From assembly GCA_030536655.1 (NCBI GenBank), contig JAUNPN010000021.1, forward strand, positions 1 through 32,289: DNA of 32,289 nt. Direction: 5' to 3'. This document shows, piece by piece, positions 8,001-14,855 of the stretch. Numbering within the stretch: the stretch's first letter is position 1; every line of letters begins with the position of its first letter. Position numbers and translations under genes: made by a program. Under the pieces are notes generated by a model, which was not told the DNA's origin, ran no database searches, and saw only the letters and a list, made by a program, of their open reading frames with translations. Origin of the DNA: a bacterium. Lineage in GTDB: Bacteria > Bacillota > Clostridia > UBA1381.

Positions 8001-8863
8001 TATTTAAAAACCTCGTCAACAATACCACTTTCTAAATCGTTTATATTATAAATGTGTTCCATAACATCAAACGTTTCTTCAAGGTTGTGTCTTGCACTTG
8101 TCCAGCCTTTGCCGTCCGTAAACCATACAAAAGTAACTCCATCAATCGTGTCAACCTCTTGTGCAATCTGTTTATAGCTGCGAGCCGTCTCATTAAGCTT
8201 AGATCCACTGCCTGTATAGCAATTTGTTTCAATCACATAAATTTGTCTATCCTTTTTTACAACAAAATCAAAGCGCTTTTCCGTTTTTCCCCGATTTGAA
8301 ATAGCAGATAAATCTATACCCCATTTTTCAGTAATTTGGTGGATATACATTTCTTTGAAATAGTTTTCGTCTTTAACAAAGCCCGACTTCGTGATAAAAC
8401 TTTCCACTAAGTTTTCCATTAAATGACCACCACGATTTTTCCTACCGTTAGAGTCTAACCCGGTTTCCACTCCCGTTGCATAGTCTACAAGGTTATTTAC
8501 AATATGATTAGATATTAAATCAAACAATCCTGTTTTACGCATAAACACTTTGTACTGCTCTACCGAAAGATTAGGTTTTTTAAATCCGTATGTAAATTCA
8601 CCATCACCGTCAACGGCGTATATCTCATTCGCTCTTACAGCTAAAAGCAGTGGTATACACTTTAAAACTTCAGGATATTTTGCTATTAAATCTTCAAAAT
8701 CCGCTTCAGTATTTTGGGAGCCTATAAGTGAATTTAATATATTAAGCTCAACCTTTATATTGCCTACATTGCGGTGCACCTTTTCAAAGTCAACATAATA
8801 TCCATAATCCGCTATACTGTCACGAAAACCCGATAACCATGTCATAAAATCTCTGTTCGCCAT
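8000..8863 (-). CDS. DpnII-family type II restriction endonuclease (GATC)
   Basis: Members of this family (DpnII/MboI) cut unmethylated GATC. The protein is 287 residues, matching the roughly 288 of R.DpnII. The C-terminal half carries a PD-(D/E)xK-like core: Asp199 in RFDFVV, Glu212 in VIETN, with Asn214 in place of the usual Lys. The strongly family-specific GSKLNETARSY block follows at 220-230. The upstream Dam-type methylase gene ends 12 bp before it, with GGTGG as ribosome binding site. The downstream methylase starts inside its stop codon. Composition is A/T-rich relative to the flanking fbp and DUF genes, a sign of transfer. The frame is intact, so an active nuclease is expected. Confidence 0.9.
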   Translation of the reverse strand: MANRDFMTWLSGFRDSIADYGYYVDFEKVHRNVGNIKVELNILNSLIGSQNTEADFEDLIAKYPEVLKCIPLLLAVRANEIYAVDGDGEFTYGFKKPNLSVEQYKVFMRKTGLFDLISNHIVNNLVDYATGVETGLDSNGRKNRGGHLMENLVESFITKSGFVKDENYFKEMYIHQITEKWGIDLSAISNRGKTEKRFDFVVKKDRQIYVIETNCYTGSGSKLNETARSYKQIAQEVDTIDGVTFVWFTDGKGWTSARHNLEETFDVMEHIYNINDLESGIVDEVFK

Positions 8864-8875
8864 AATTTACCACCA

Positions 8876-9946
8876 TTAAAAATTCGATATTAAAAGCTCT
8901 TTTATTTTTCCTCTTGCTTCACTATTGCAATTAATCATTCGGTTGGCCTCAACTCGTTTGATTTTGCGGTTTGCATATATAGTATCAAAAAAATCATCAT
9001 CTGTATCAGAATTCTTCGGATCTGAATTGCTTACCAAAACTCTCGCGCCTTTTTTATGCATACATTCCACAAATCGCGCAAGTTCAATTTGTTCTTCATC
9101 GTTAAACAAATTTTCTGTATACGCAGTAAAGCTTGCCGTTTCGGTTAATGGTCTATACGGAGGATCGAAATATACAAAAGTATGCTCATCAATAAAATTC
9201 GCAGATTCTCTGTAATCTCCGCATACTATTTTAACATTTTGCAGTTTTTCCGATACAGCCATAAGGTTTTTCTCGTCACAGATAAGAGGATTTTTATAAG
9301 CACCCATAGGAACATTGAACATCCCTTTTTTATTCACTCGAAACAATCCGTTAAAGCAAGTCTTGTTTAATAAAATCATAAGTGCGGCTTTTTCAATATT
9401 TTCAGCTTCATTGCCGTTTGCTTTCAAGTCATTAAATCTTTCTCTCTTTGCCATATAATAGACTTTTCTTTGTTCTGTTTCTTTTGGTATATATTCATTC
9501 TGATATAATGACAGCAACGTCAAAAGCTCGTCTATATGTTCTCTTATGGCAGTATAGGTATTGATAAGCTCCGCATTTATATCGCTGATATATACTTCTT
9601 CTAAATTATATTTGCTGAGAATATCAAAAAGCACAGCGCCGCCGCCAACAAACGGCTCTGCGTATTTCGTAACAGTACCATTTTTAAAAGGATAATATTG
9701 CTCAATTTCCTTTAAAAGTTGACTTTTTCCGCCTGCCCATTTCAAAAACGGCTTTACGCGCTTTTCATCGCTTATATTATATCCCGCGCTTCTTGTGTCA
9801 ATAGTCTTTTCGGCAATAGTCGGAATAATCCGCATACTGCCTGCCATTTCAGCATCAGGAATTCTATTCTCAGAACCAAGAACAGCATCTCGTCTTTGGG
9901 AAATACCCCATTTATCAGCCGCATCTCTTGCAGATATAGCTTCCAT
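8876..9946 (-). CDS. HTH-Dam fusion: GATC adenine-N6 methyltransferase with N-terminal DNA-binding domain
   Basis: The main domain is a class alpha Dam/DpnM-type methylase that protects GATC from the DpnII nuclease next door. KPFLKWAGGKSQ (65-76), AEPFVGGG (96-103) and catalytic DPPY (261-264) appear in the order expected for that class. Residues 3-55 form an extra N-terminal segment (ISARDAADKWGISQRR, then RIPDAEMAGSM) resembling small helix-turn-helix proteins of gut Firmicutes. Classical DpnM of about 284 residues lacks it; here the total is 356. A strong GAGGGGG site precedes the ATG, so the fused start is well supported. It begins 18 bp after the 121-residue DUF-cassette gene, leaving no room for its own promoter in the gap. 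The extra domain may bind DNA for autoregulation, which is inference. Confidence 0.88.
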   Translation of the reverse strand: MEAISARDAADKWGISQRRDAVLGSENRIPDAEMAGSMRIIPTIAEKTIDTRSAGYNISDEKRVKPFLKWAGGKSQLLKEIEQYYPFKNGTVTKYAEPFVGGGAVLFDILSKYNLEEVYISDINAELINTYTAIREHIDELLTLLSLYQNEYIPKETEQRKVYYMAKRERFNDLKANGNEAENIEKAALMILLNKTCFNGLFRVNKKGMFNVPMGAYKNPLICDEKNLMAVSEKLQNVKIVCGDYRESANFIDEHTFVYFDPPYRPLTETASFTAYTENLFNDEEQIELARFVECMHKKGARVLVSNSDPKNSDTDDDFFDTIYANRKIKRVEANRMINCNSEARGKIKELLISNF

Positions 9947-9964
9947 AAATATACATCCCCCTCT

Positions 9965-10330
9965 TTACAGTTGGTCTTCCTGCTGTATTTCCCCGTAATC
10001 ACTGCCGAAAAAATCGTTGAAGAAATCATCTCCAAAGCCAAAGCTGCGGAAAAAATCATCTAATTCATTATCATCAAAATCATCGCTTCCATAATCTCCT
10101 CTATACGGAGAGGTTCCGAAGCCATCATCGTAATAACCGCCGTTTCCATAATGTCCGTCGTCATATTCACTGCCTGAGCTGTTTTTTTCGTCCCCGCCGA
10201 TCTCAAATCCCAAGCCCGGTAATGCTTTGTCACAGCTTCCGCCCATGACTGAGCCTGCCGCCATGCAAATTACTCCGCAAACCGAAAACAAGGACGCAGT
10301 TATTATAACTGTTTTTGTGAGCTTATTCAT
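9965..10330 (-). CDS. Small membrane-anchored acidic Gly/Asp-rich protein of the DUF4097 cassette
   Basis: A 121-residue protein of unknown function. Residues 8-30 form one hydrophobic helix ending in AAGSVMGG. The rest is low-complexity and rich in Asp, Gly, Phe and Tyr, for example FDDNELDDFF and GDDFFNDFFG. The N-terminal helix followed by MGG resembles the start of many DUF4097 proteins, so this may be a shortened relative without the beta-helical sensor part. Its ATG overlaps the DUF1700 stop codon by 4 bases (ATGA), placing it firmly in the same operon. No lipobox is convincing. Function cannot be assigned; partner or regulator of the DUF1700/DUF4097 pair is a guess. Confidence 0.7.
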   Translation of the reverse strand: MNKLTKTVIITASLFSVCGVICMAAGSVMGGSCDKALPGLGFEIGGDEKNSSGSEYDDGHYGNGGYYDDGFGTSPYRGDYGSDDFDDNELDDFFRSFGFGDDFFNDFFGSDYGEIQQEDQL

Positions 10331-10896
10331 TGCACCCGCCTCCTTAACCTCGCTCTTATCCTTCTGTATGATGAGGCAAGCTCACCAATAATCCATGGGA
10401 TAAGCTTTCTATATAATTTATATACACCCAGCATAATAAAAATTCCTATACCGCTTAGCAAAAGCCCGGAGCCTATTATGCACAGTCTGTCCGCAAGTCC
10501 CGCATTTTCCGGCATAAGCCTTATAAACGAGTCAATTCCGCTGAGCCAAAGCTCAGCTCCCGCAAGCGGAAAAGCTGCAAAAATCAACAGCACAGCAATA
10601 ATGACAGCCAGCAAGATCAGTAAAACGGCTGCGGCAGCATAAATGACAGCCGGTGATGCGAGCAGCGCCGCACCGCACATCAAAAGCTTTTTTATCCTTC
10701 CGTATCTGCCGGCTCTTTTCTTTAAAAGATACCGCTTTAAGGCTGCTCCCGGTTCTCCAAGTTCTGCGCATACCGCTTCCTCATCATCACCGGGAACAAA
10801 TCGATCCCTAAAATAATTCACAGCTGTCCGTCTGTCCTCAGGCAGCATAAAACCTGATTCCCTGTATAGTTCCTTCAAAAATTCATTTCTTTTCAT
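10327..10896 (-). CDS. DUF1700 (HAAS-type) membrane protein
   Basis: A 189-residue protein with the DUF1700 layout. A helical cytoplasmic N-terminus (about 1-60) contains the typical EFLKELYRE, LPEDRR and EAVCAELGEP pattern, followed by two or three hydrophobic segments at about 68-110 and 130-155. The C-terminus is very basic (RRIRARLRRR). Members are usually encoded with a DUF4097 protein and a PadR regulator, and are thought to take part in membrane signalling. The gene overlaps DUF4097 upstream and the 121-residue gene downstream by 4 bases each. No PadR gene is present beside it. The biochemical role of the family is not established. Confidence 0.78.
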   Translation of the reverse strand: MKRNEFLKELYRESGFMLPEDRRTAVNYFRDRFVPGDDEEAVCAELGEPGAALKRYLLKKRAGRYGRIKKLLMCGAALLASPAVIYAAAAVLLILLAVIIAVLLIFAAFPLAGAELWLSGIDSFIRLMPENAGLADRLCIIGSGLLLSGIGIFIMLGVYKLYRKLIPWIIGELASSYRRIRARLRRRVQ

Positions 10897-11711
10897 ACGG
10901 CATACAGCCTCCCGAAATCAATTTCAACACTGCCCATTCCGCAGCTTACCTTTATATTTTGCTCCGCATTGTTTTCTATTCTTCCGCTTCTTCGTTCAGC
11001 CCCGAAAAGCTCACTTCCGATACGGATACTGCCCCTGCCGGTCACTGCCTCAGCATTAAAATCCTCAGCATTATTTTCTAAGACCGCACTGATACTTCCG
11101 CTGCCGCATACAAACTGTGCAGAACCCGAAAGCGATAAATTGATTTTGACTTTACCCTTACCGGTTTCCGCATAAATCTCCTTTGTATGTATTTTTCGTA
11201 TTTCAGCTTCTCCGTTATGATTATTTATTCTGACCGAGTCCGCGGCGGGAATAAGTACAATCACATTTCCCCTTTCAGCCGTTATTTCAAGCCGCTCCGG
11301 CACAAACTCCGCCGGTATACGTATTTCCACAGGCGCGCTGCCTGCCGCTGTGCCAAGCGTATTACTGCTGTCATCGTTATCTTCTATCCTCCAGATTCCT
11401 TTTTCGACATAACTCATGATCCCTGTCTGGAGGTTGTCCTCTATACTAAATCCATCGCCTGCCGAAATAACATAGTTTTTTCCTCTTGCACCAATAGAAA
11501 TACTCCTTATATCCGAGCAAAGCTCCGGCTCAATATCGTTCCCCTTTTTATTCGGCTTCTTTACTGTAAGTATCACAAGCACGATAATCGCCGCCGCTGC
11601 CACGGCTGCCGCTGCCGCCGCGTTTATTTTTCCGTAAAGACTGTTAATAACCGGAATAATCACCAATGCGGCAACCGCTGCAAGCACTGCTTTAAATTTA
11701 TTGTTATCCAT
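10893..11711 (-). CDS. DUF4097-family beta-helical membrane protein
   Basis: A 272-residue protein. Two hydrophobic helices (about 8-27 and 33-52) anchor it. The remainder is a repetitive beta-strand domain with recurring turns such as ERGNVIV, GKGKVKI, GSGSISA and GMGSVEI, the hallmark of DUF4097. The start at 11711 is preferred because AAGGAAGG lies about 10 bases upstream. The in-frame ATG at 11738 lies in the end of a mobile element and lacks a site. First gene of the cassette, transcribed from the promoter at 11974-12002 through a leader of roughly 255 bases that contains a family 2 element. It probably senses or organises something at the envelope together with DUF1700; that is inference. 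Confidence 0.8.
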   Translation of the reverse strand: MDNNKFKAVLAAVAALVIIPVINSLYGKINAAAAAAVAAAAIIVLVILTVKKPNKKGNDIEPELCSDIRSISIGARGKNYVISAGDGFSIEDNLQTGIMSYVEKGIWRIEDNDDSSNTLGTAAGSAPVEIRIPAEFVPERLEITAERGNVIVLIPAADSVRINNHNGEAEIRKIHTKEIYAETGKGKVKINLSLSGSAQFVCGSGSISAVLENNAEDFNAEAVTGRGSIRIGSELFGAERRSGRIENNAEQNIKVSCGMGSVEIDFGRLYAV

Positions 11712-11727
11712 ATTCCAACTACCTTCC

Positions 11728-11947
11728 TTAGCGCCCATCCGTAATTAAAGATGCGCATATTGCAAAGCCGGATTTTTCCTGCTGCGGTGAGCTGTAAACA
11801 GCTCACATATGAATTACTTTGCAAGTCATCCGGTAAGATTATTCCAAAAAGCCGATGCATACCGGCGCATGCCGAGTATTTTGGGGGCAATACGGCGGAG
11901 AATCAGCCGGCAAGACACGCTTAATTTTATTTACGGATAAGCCCTTA
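11728..11947. mobile_element. Family 2 MITE-like element, copy b, in the DUF operon leader
   Basis: The element body is 11731-11944. The left end GCGCCCATCCGTAA and right end TTACGGATAAGCCC are inverted, and TTA flanks both sides (11728-11730 and 11945-11947), as expected for a 3-bp target duplication. Blocks shared with copies a and d include GCAAAG, GATTATTCCAAAA, GCATGCCGAG and AATCAGC. It carries an extra internal segment of about 50-60 bp not present in copy d. The insertion lies directly upstream of the Shine-Dalgarno of the DUF4097 gene, so it now forms most of that mRNA leader. Together with the divergent promoters it fills the gene-free stretch 11712-12144. Confidence 0.78.
11787..11806. 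repeat. Perfect 9+9 bp palindrome inside family 2 copy b
   Basis: GTGAGCTGTAAACAGCTCAC has two perfect 9-base arms around AA. It is found only in copy b of the family 2 element and lies in the leader of the DUF4097 operon. It can fold as a stable RNA hairpin or serve as a protein-binding operator. The sequence does not decide between these. Confidence 0.5.
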
Positions 11948-11973
11948 ATAAATTCAACAAATTACCTATATAT

Positions 11974-12002
11974 ATCATACTATTATTCTCTTTTTATGTC
12001 AA
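11974..12002 (-). promoter_or_regulatory. Sigma-A-type promoter for the DUF4097 operon
   Basis: On the minus strand TTGACA (complement of 11997-12002) and TATGAT (complement of 11974-11979) are separated by 17 bases. This is a near-consensus promoter pointing toward the DUF4097 cassette. The expected transcript start is near 11967. No other good promoter is seen before the RM operon, so it may also drive dam-DpnII. Confidence 0.75.
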
Positions 12003-12050
12003 GTTTTTTTAAAAAATATTTTTTGCATTAAAAAATATTCTCTTACCCCC

Positions 12051-12080
12051 TTGCCAAAAGGCATTGTTTTATGTTATAAT
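12051..12080 (+). promoter_or_regulatory. Sigma-A-type promoter for the RpiB-like gene
   Basis: TTGCCA (12051-12056) and TATAAT (12075-12080) are separated by 18 bases, with an extended TGT just before the -10 box. It is divergent from the DUF operon promoter. The -35 boxes are about 48 bp apart, so one regulator could touch both. Confidence 0.8.
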
Positions 12081-12099
12081 ATATTTACAATAAAAATCA

Positions 12100-12122
12100 A
12101 CGAACGTCCCTTTAGCGTTCGT
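12100..12122 (+). promoter_or_regulatory. Hairpin in the 5' leader of the RpiB-like gene
   Basis: ACGAACG (12100-12106) and CGTTCGT (12116-12122) are perfect complements around a 9-base loop. The hairpin ends about 6 bases before the AGAGGG ribosome binding site, and the transcript should start near 12087. It could stabilise the mRNA or influence initiation. It has no U tract, so it is not a terminator. Confidence 0.5.
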
Positions 12123-12144
12123 ACAAAGAAAGAGGGTTTTTCCA

Positions 12145-12783
12145 ATGAAAATTGCTTTAATCAATGAAAACAGCCAGGCTGCAAAGAACAGCATTATCGC
12201 TGATACTTTAAAGAAGGTTGTTGAGCCGTTAGGCCACGAGGTATTTAACTACGGTATGTACACAGCTGACGACGAGGCTCAGCTCACATATGTACAGATC
12301 GGTATCCTCGCTGCTATTCTTCTTAACTCAGGCGCTGCTGATCTTGTGATCACAGGATGCGGTACCGGCGAAGGCGCTTGCCTTGCCTGCAACGCGTTTC
12401 CGGGCGTACTCTGCGGACATGTTGTTGACCCGACAGACGCTTACCAGTTTACACAGGTAAATAACGGTAACTGTATAGCTATGCCTTTTGCAAAGGGCTG
12501 GGGCTGGGGTGCTGAGTTAAACCTCCAGTACGTATTCGAGAAGCTCTTCGTTGAGGAGTGGGGCGGCGGCTATCCGAAGGAGAGAGCTGTTCCGGAGCAG
12601 AGAAACGCAAAGATCCTGAACGAGGTTAAGAAGGTTACTCACAGAGATCTCTTAGACATCCTCCCGGCACTTGACCAGGAGCTTGTTAAGGGTGCCGTTG
12701 CAGGTGCTCAGTTTAAGGAGCTTTTCTTTGCCAACGCTAAGTGCGATAAGATTAAGGCTTACGTTGAAACACTTGTCGGTTAA
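12145..12783 (+). CDS. RpiB/LacA/LacB-family sugar-phosphate isomerase
   Basis: Family members interconvert ribulose 5-phosphate and ribose 5-phosphate or related sugar phosphates in the cytoplasm. The core signature GCGTGEGACLACN is at 71-83 with the catalytic-type Cys72, followed by GHVVDPTDA near 91-99. Length is 212 residues, about 60 longer than a classical RpiB. The extra C-terminal part (about 150-212) is helical and charged. AGAGGG precedes the ATG. It is transcribed alone from its own promoter and closed by an intrinsic terminator. Nearby arabinose-releasing enzymes make a pentose-phosphate role plausible. The true substrate could instead be another aldose phosphate, so no symbol is given. 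Confidence 0.82.
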   Translation: MKIALINENSQAAKNSIIADTLKKVVEPLGHEVFNYGMYTADDEAQLTYVQIGILAAILLNSGAADLVITGCGTGEGACLACNAFPGVLCGHVVDPTDAYQFTQVNNGNCIAMPFAKGWGWGAELNLQYVFEKLFVEEWGGGYPKERAVPEQRNAKILNEVKKVTHRDLLDILPALDQELVKGAVAGAQFKELFFANAKCDKIKAYVETLVG

Positions 12784-12798
12784 TTAAACGAAACTGCA

Positions 12799-12838
12799 AA
12801 ACACGCCGAAGGCTTTTATCGTTTTCGGCGTGTTTTAT
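12799..12838 (+). terminator. Intrinsic terminator after the RpiB-like gene
   Basis: The stem AAACACGCCGAA (12799-12810) pairs with TTCGGCGTGTTT (12824-12835), and a T-rich tract follows. It lies 16 bp after the stop codon. The A-rich 5' side makes it usable from both strands. Confidence 0.88.
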
Positions 12839-12853
12839 TTGCAATATATTGCC

Positions 12854-12888
12854 AAAAAAGACTTCGTCCGAAAACGAAGTCTTTTTTG
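12854..12888 (-). terminator. Intrinsic terminator of the glnK-amt operon
   Basis: AAAAAAGACTTCG (12854-12866) pairs perfectly with CGAAGTCTTTTTT (12875-12887) around an 8-base loop. On the minus strand it ends in a run of six U and lies about 20 bp after the amt stop codon. It can also back up the plus-strand terminator just before it. Confidence 0.88.
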
Positions 12889-12907
12889 TATATCATAGGA
12901 ATGCACA

Positions 12908-14203
12908 TTAATCCTTATATGCCGGCATAAAGTCCGGATATGCTGACGGTAAGCCGTGCTCTGTAGCATCAAGACCCTGTAACTCCTCCTCAGGCTTTGC
13001 TCTTAAAATACCTGCCTTCTTCAGTATTCCAAAGAGAATTCCTCCCAAGATAACTGCCCACACAATTATCGAAGCCGCACCAAGTATCTGAATACCGAGA
13101 AGCTTGAAACCGCCGCCGTAGAACAGACCCTGACCTGCAAGAGCTCTGTCCGAAGCAAACAGTCCTACCGCAATTGTACCCCAGAGACCGTTTACTCCGT
13201 GAACACTGATAGCGCCTACAGGGTCGTCAATCTTAAGCTTCGTATCAAAAAACGGAACTGCAAGGCAAAGAAGAACCGCACCCACAACACCGATAATAAT
13301 CGATGCAAACGGAGATACAACGTCGCACGGAGCTGTAATCGCCACAAGACCTGCAAGTACTCCGTTTAATGTCATTGAAACGTCCGGCTTTCCGTAACGA
13401 ATCCATGTAAAGAACATTGTTGTTATAGCCGCTGCACAGGCTGCAAGATTTGTAGTGATAAATACCTTTGACGCTTCAGCCGTAGCCTCTGCATCAAGCA
13501 CGATTCCCGAATCCGATACCGCTACAAGCGAACCGCTTGACGCCGGGTTAAATCCAAACCAGCCTACCCACAAAATAAGTACACCGAGCGCGCCGATTAA
13601 GATATTGTGACCCGGAATAGCGCGCGCTGTTCCGTCCTTCTTGTACTTATCGATTCTCGGTCCTAAGATCGCAGCGCCTACAACCGATAATGTACCGCCA
13701 AGCATATGTACGATTGCCGAACCCGCATAATCATGGAAGCCGATCTCGCTTAACCAGCCGCCGCCCCATACCCAGTGACCTGCGATAGGATAAATAGCCA
13801 GTGAAATGACTGCACTGTATATACAGTATGCCTTGAAATTTGTTCTCTCCGCCATAGCTCCCGATACAATCGTAGCAGACGTTGCGCAGAATACGGTCTG
13901 GAAGAACAGCTTAGTGTATTCAGCCGAACCAATATCCGCCGCGCCGCCGTTCAGGAACATACCGAACGGATTTCCGATAAAACCATTTCCGTCTCCGTGC
14001 ATTAAGCCGTAGCCTATGCACCAGAAAATAATAGAACCGAACATAAAATCAACTATGTTCTTCATTATAATATTTCCGGTGTTCTTTGCCCTTGTAAATC
14101 CGGCTTCAACCATCGTGAATCCGGTCTGCATAAAAAATACCAATACTGCGCCAAAGAACAGCCAGAAGCAATTTAACGCATCTGCCAAAAATTTCGTTTC
14201 CAT
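12908..14203 (-). CDS. amt: Ammonium transporter, Amt family
   Basis: Carries ammonium across the cytoplasmic membrane. At 431 residues with about eleven hydrophobic helices it fits the Amt/MEP family. The conserved pore histidines are present in GSAIVHMLGG and in SVHGVNGLWG, and the WFGFNPAS loop carries a conserved pore-lining Phe. The ATG at 14203 is preferred: GGAGG lies 10 bases upstream, whereas the in-frame TTG at 14209 would be only 4 bases from it. It follows glnK by 33 bp, the usual glnK-amt pairing in which the PII protein plugs the transporter when nitrogen is plentiful. A terminator closes the operon. Confidence 0.95.
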   Translation of the reverse strand: METKFLADALNCFWLFFGAVLVFFMQTGFTMVEAGFTRAKNTGNIIMKNIVDFMFGSIIFWCIGYGLMHGDGNGFIGNPFGMFLNGGAADIGSAEYTKLFFQTVFCATSATIVSGAMAERTNFKAYCIYSAVISLAIYPIAGHWVWGGGWLSEIGFHDYAGSAIVHMLGGTLSVVGAAILGPRIDKYKKDGTARAIPGHNILIGALGVLILWVGWFGFNPASSGSLVAVSDSGIVLDAEATAEASKVFITTNLAACAAAITTMFFTWIRYGKPDVSMTLNGVLAGLVAITAPCDVVSPFASIIIGVVGAVLLCLAVPFFDTKLKIDDPVGAISVHGVNGLWGTIAVGLFASDRALAGQGLFYGGGFKLLGIQILGAASIIVWAVILGGILFGILKKAGILRAKPEEELQGLDATEHGLPSAYPDFMPAYKD

Positions 14204-14236
14204 AATCAATCTTCCTCCTTTAGACTAAACACCCGC

Positions 14237-14590
14237 TCAAATAAGAGCGTCTTTGTCTGTTTCGCCGGTTCTTACCTTGATAACCTTTGATACCGGTGAA
14301 ATGAAAATCTTACCGTCTCCGACCTGACCTGTACGGAGCACACTTATCGCCGCGTTGACAACATCATCAACCGGAACCGAGCATACAACCATCTCTATCT
14401 TCACCTTCGGAAGAAGATCCACGCTGTACTCAACGCCTCTGTACTTATGCTTCTGTCCCTTCTGAGTACCGTAACCAAGAACATTGTAAACTGTCATTCC
14501 GTTGATGCCCACATTGTTTAGAGCTTCCTTAAGCTCCTCAAGCTTGCTCTGCCGTGTCACGATTTCAATTTTTGTCATTTCGTCTGCCAT
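14237..14590 (-). CDS. glnK: PII nitrogen-regulatory protein, GlnK type
   Basis: A small trimeric signal protein that reads 2-oxoglutarate and ATP/ADP and binds the ammonium transporter. The T-loop (about 37-55) reads GYGTQKGQKHKYRGVEYS, with Tyr50 matching the uridylylated Tyr51 of enteric PII. The GQVGDGKIFI block at 88-97 is typical of the C-loop side. Length from the chosen start is 117 residues. The ATG at 14590 is supported by AAGGGGAG 7 bases upstream; an in-frame ATG at 14608 lacks a site. Pairing with amt supports the GlnK assignment over GlnB. Its promoter and a leader terminator hairpin lie at 14683-14776. Whether Tyr50 is modified here is unknown. Confidence 0.93.
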   Translation of the reverse strand: MADEMTKIEIVTRQSKLEELKEALNNVGINGMTVYNVLGYGTQKGQKHKYRGVEYSVDLLPKVKIEMVVCSVPVDDVVNAAISVLRTGQVGDGKIFISPVSKVIKVRTGETDKDALI

Positions 14591-14682
14591 TACAAACTCC
14601 CCTTTCATTATATGACCCTCCGCCGCTCGGAACAGGGCTAACCACTCCCCGCGCTCACACCGAAAAAAGCCGTTTTAAAAAC

Positions 14683-14719
14683 AAAAAAGCGCGTTCGGCA
14701 ACTCCATTGCCAAACACGC
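14683..14719 (-). terminator. Terminator-like hairpin in the glnK leader (attenuator candidate)
   Basis: In the minus-strand transcript GCGTGTTTGGCAA pairs with TTGCCGAACGCGC (13 pairs including two G-U) around a 5-base loop, then six U follow (complement of 14683-14688). It begins about 22 bases after the expected transcript start and lies about 90 bases before the glnK ATG. An intrinsic terminator between promoter and gene implies regulated readthrough, or a separate short RNA of roughly 55-60 nt. The antiterminating factor or alternative fold is not evident. Confidence 0.7.
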
Positions 14720-14747
14720 CTTTGTGCTTTTCTTTATTACAAGAAAC

Positions 14748-14776
14748 ATTATACTCCGCTGTTACTCAAAAGTCAA
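14748..14776 (-). promoter_or_regulatory. Sigma-A-type promoter of glnK-amt
   Basis: On the minus strand TTGACT (complement of 14771-14776) and TATAAT (complement of 14748-14753) are 17 bases apart. Transcription should begin near 14741, just ahead of the leader hairpin. Confidence 0.82.
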
Positions 14777-14855
14777 GAGAAATTTTCAATTTCATCAAAT
14801 CAATAGAACATTGGTATAATTTTAATACATCTTTTATGCAATTTGTAAAATTTCT

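Noticed and set aside
7251-9946. Depletion of GATC because of the DpnII system
   Set aside because: GATC sites are visible through the window and I could not count them reliably, so no depletion is claimed.
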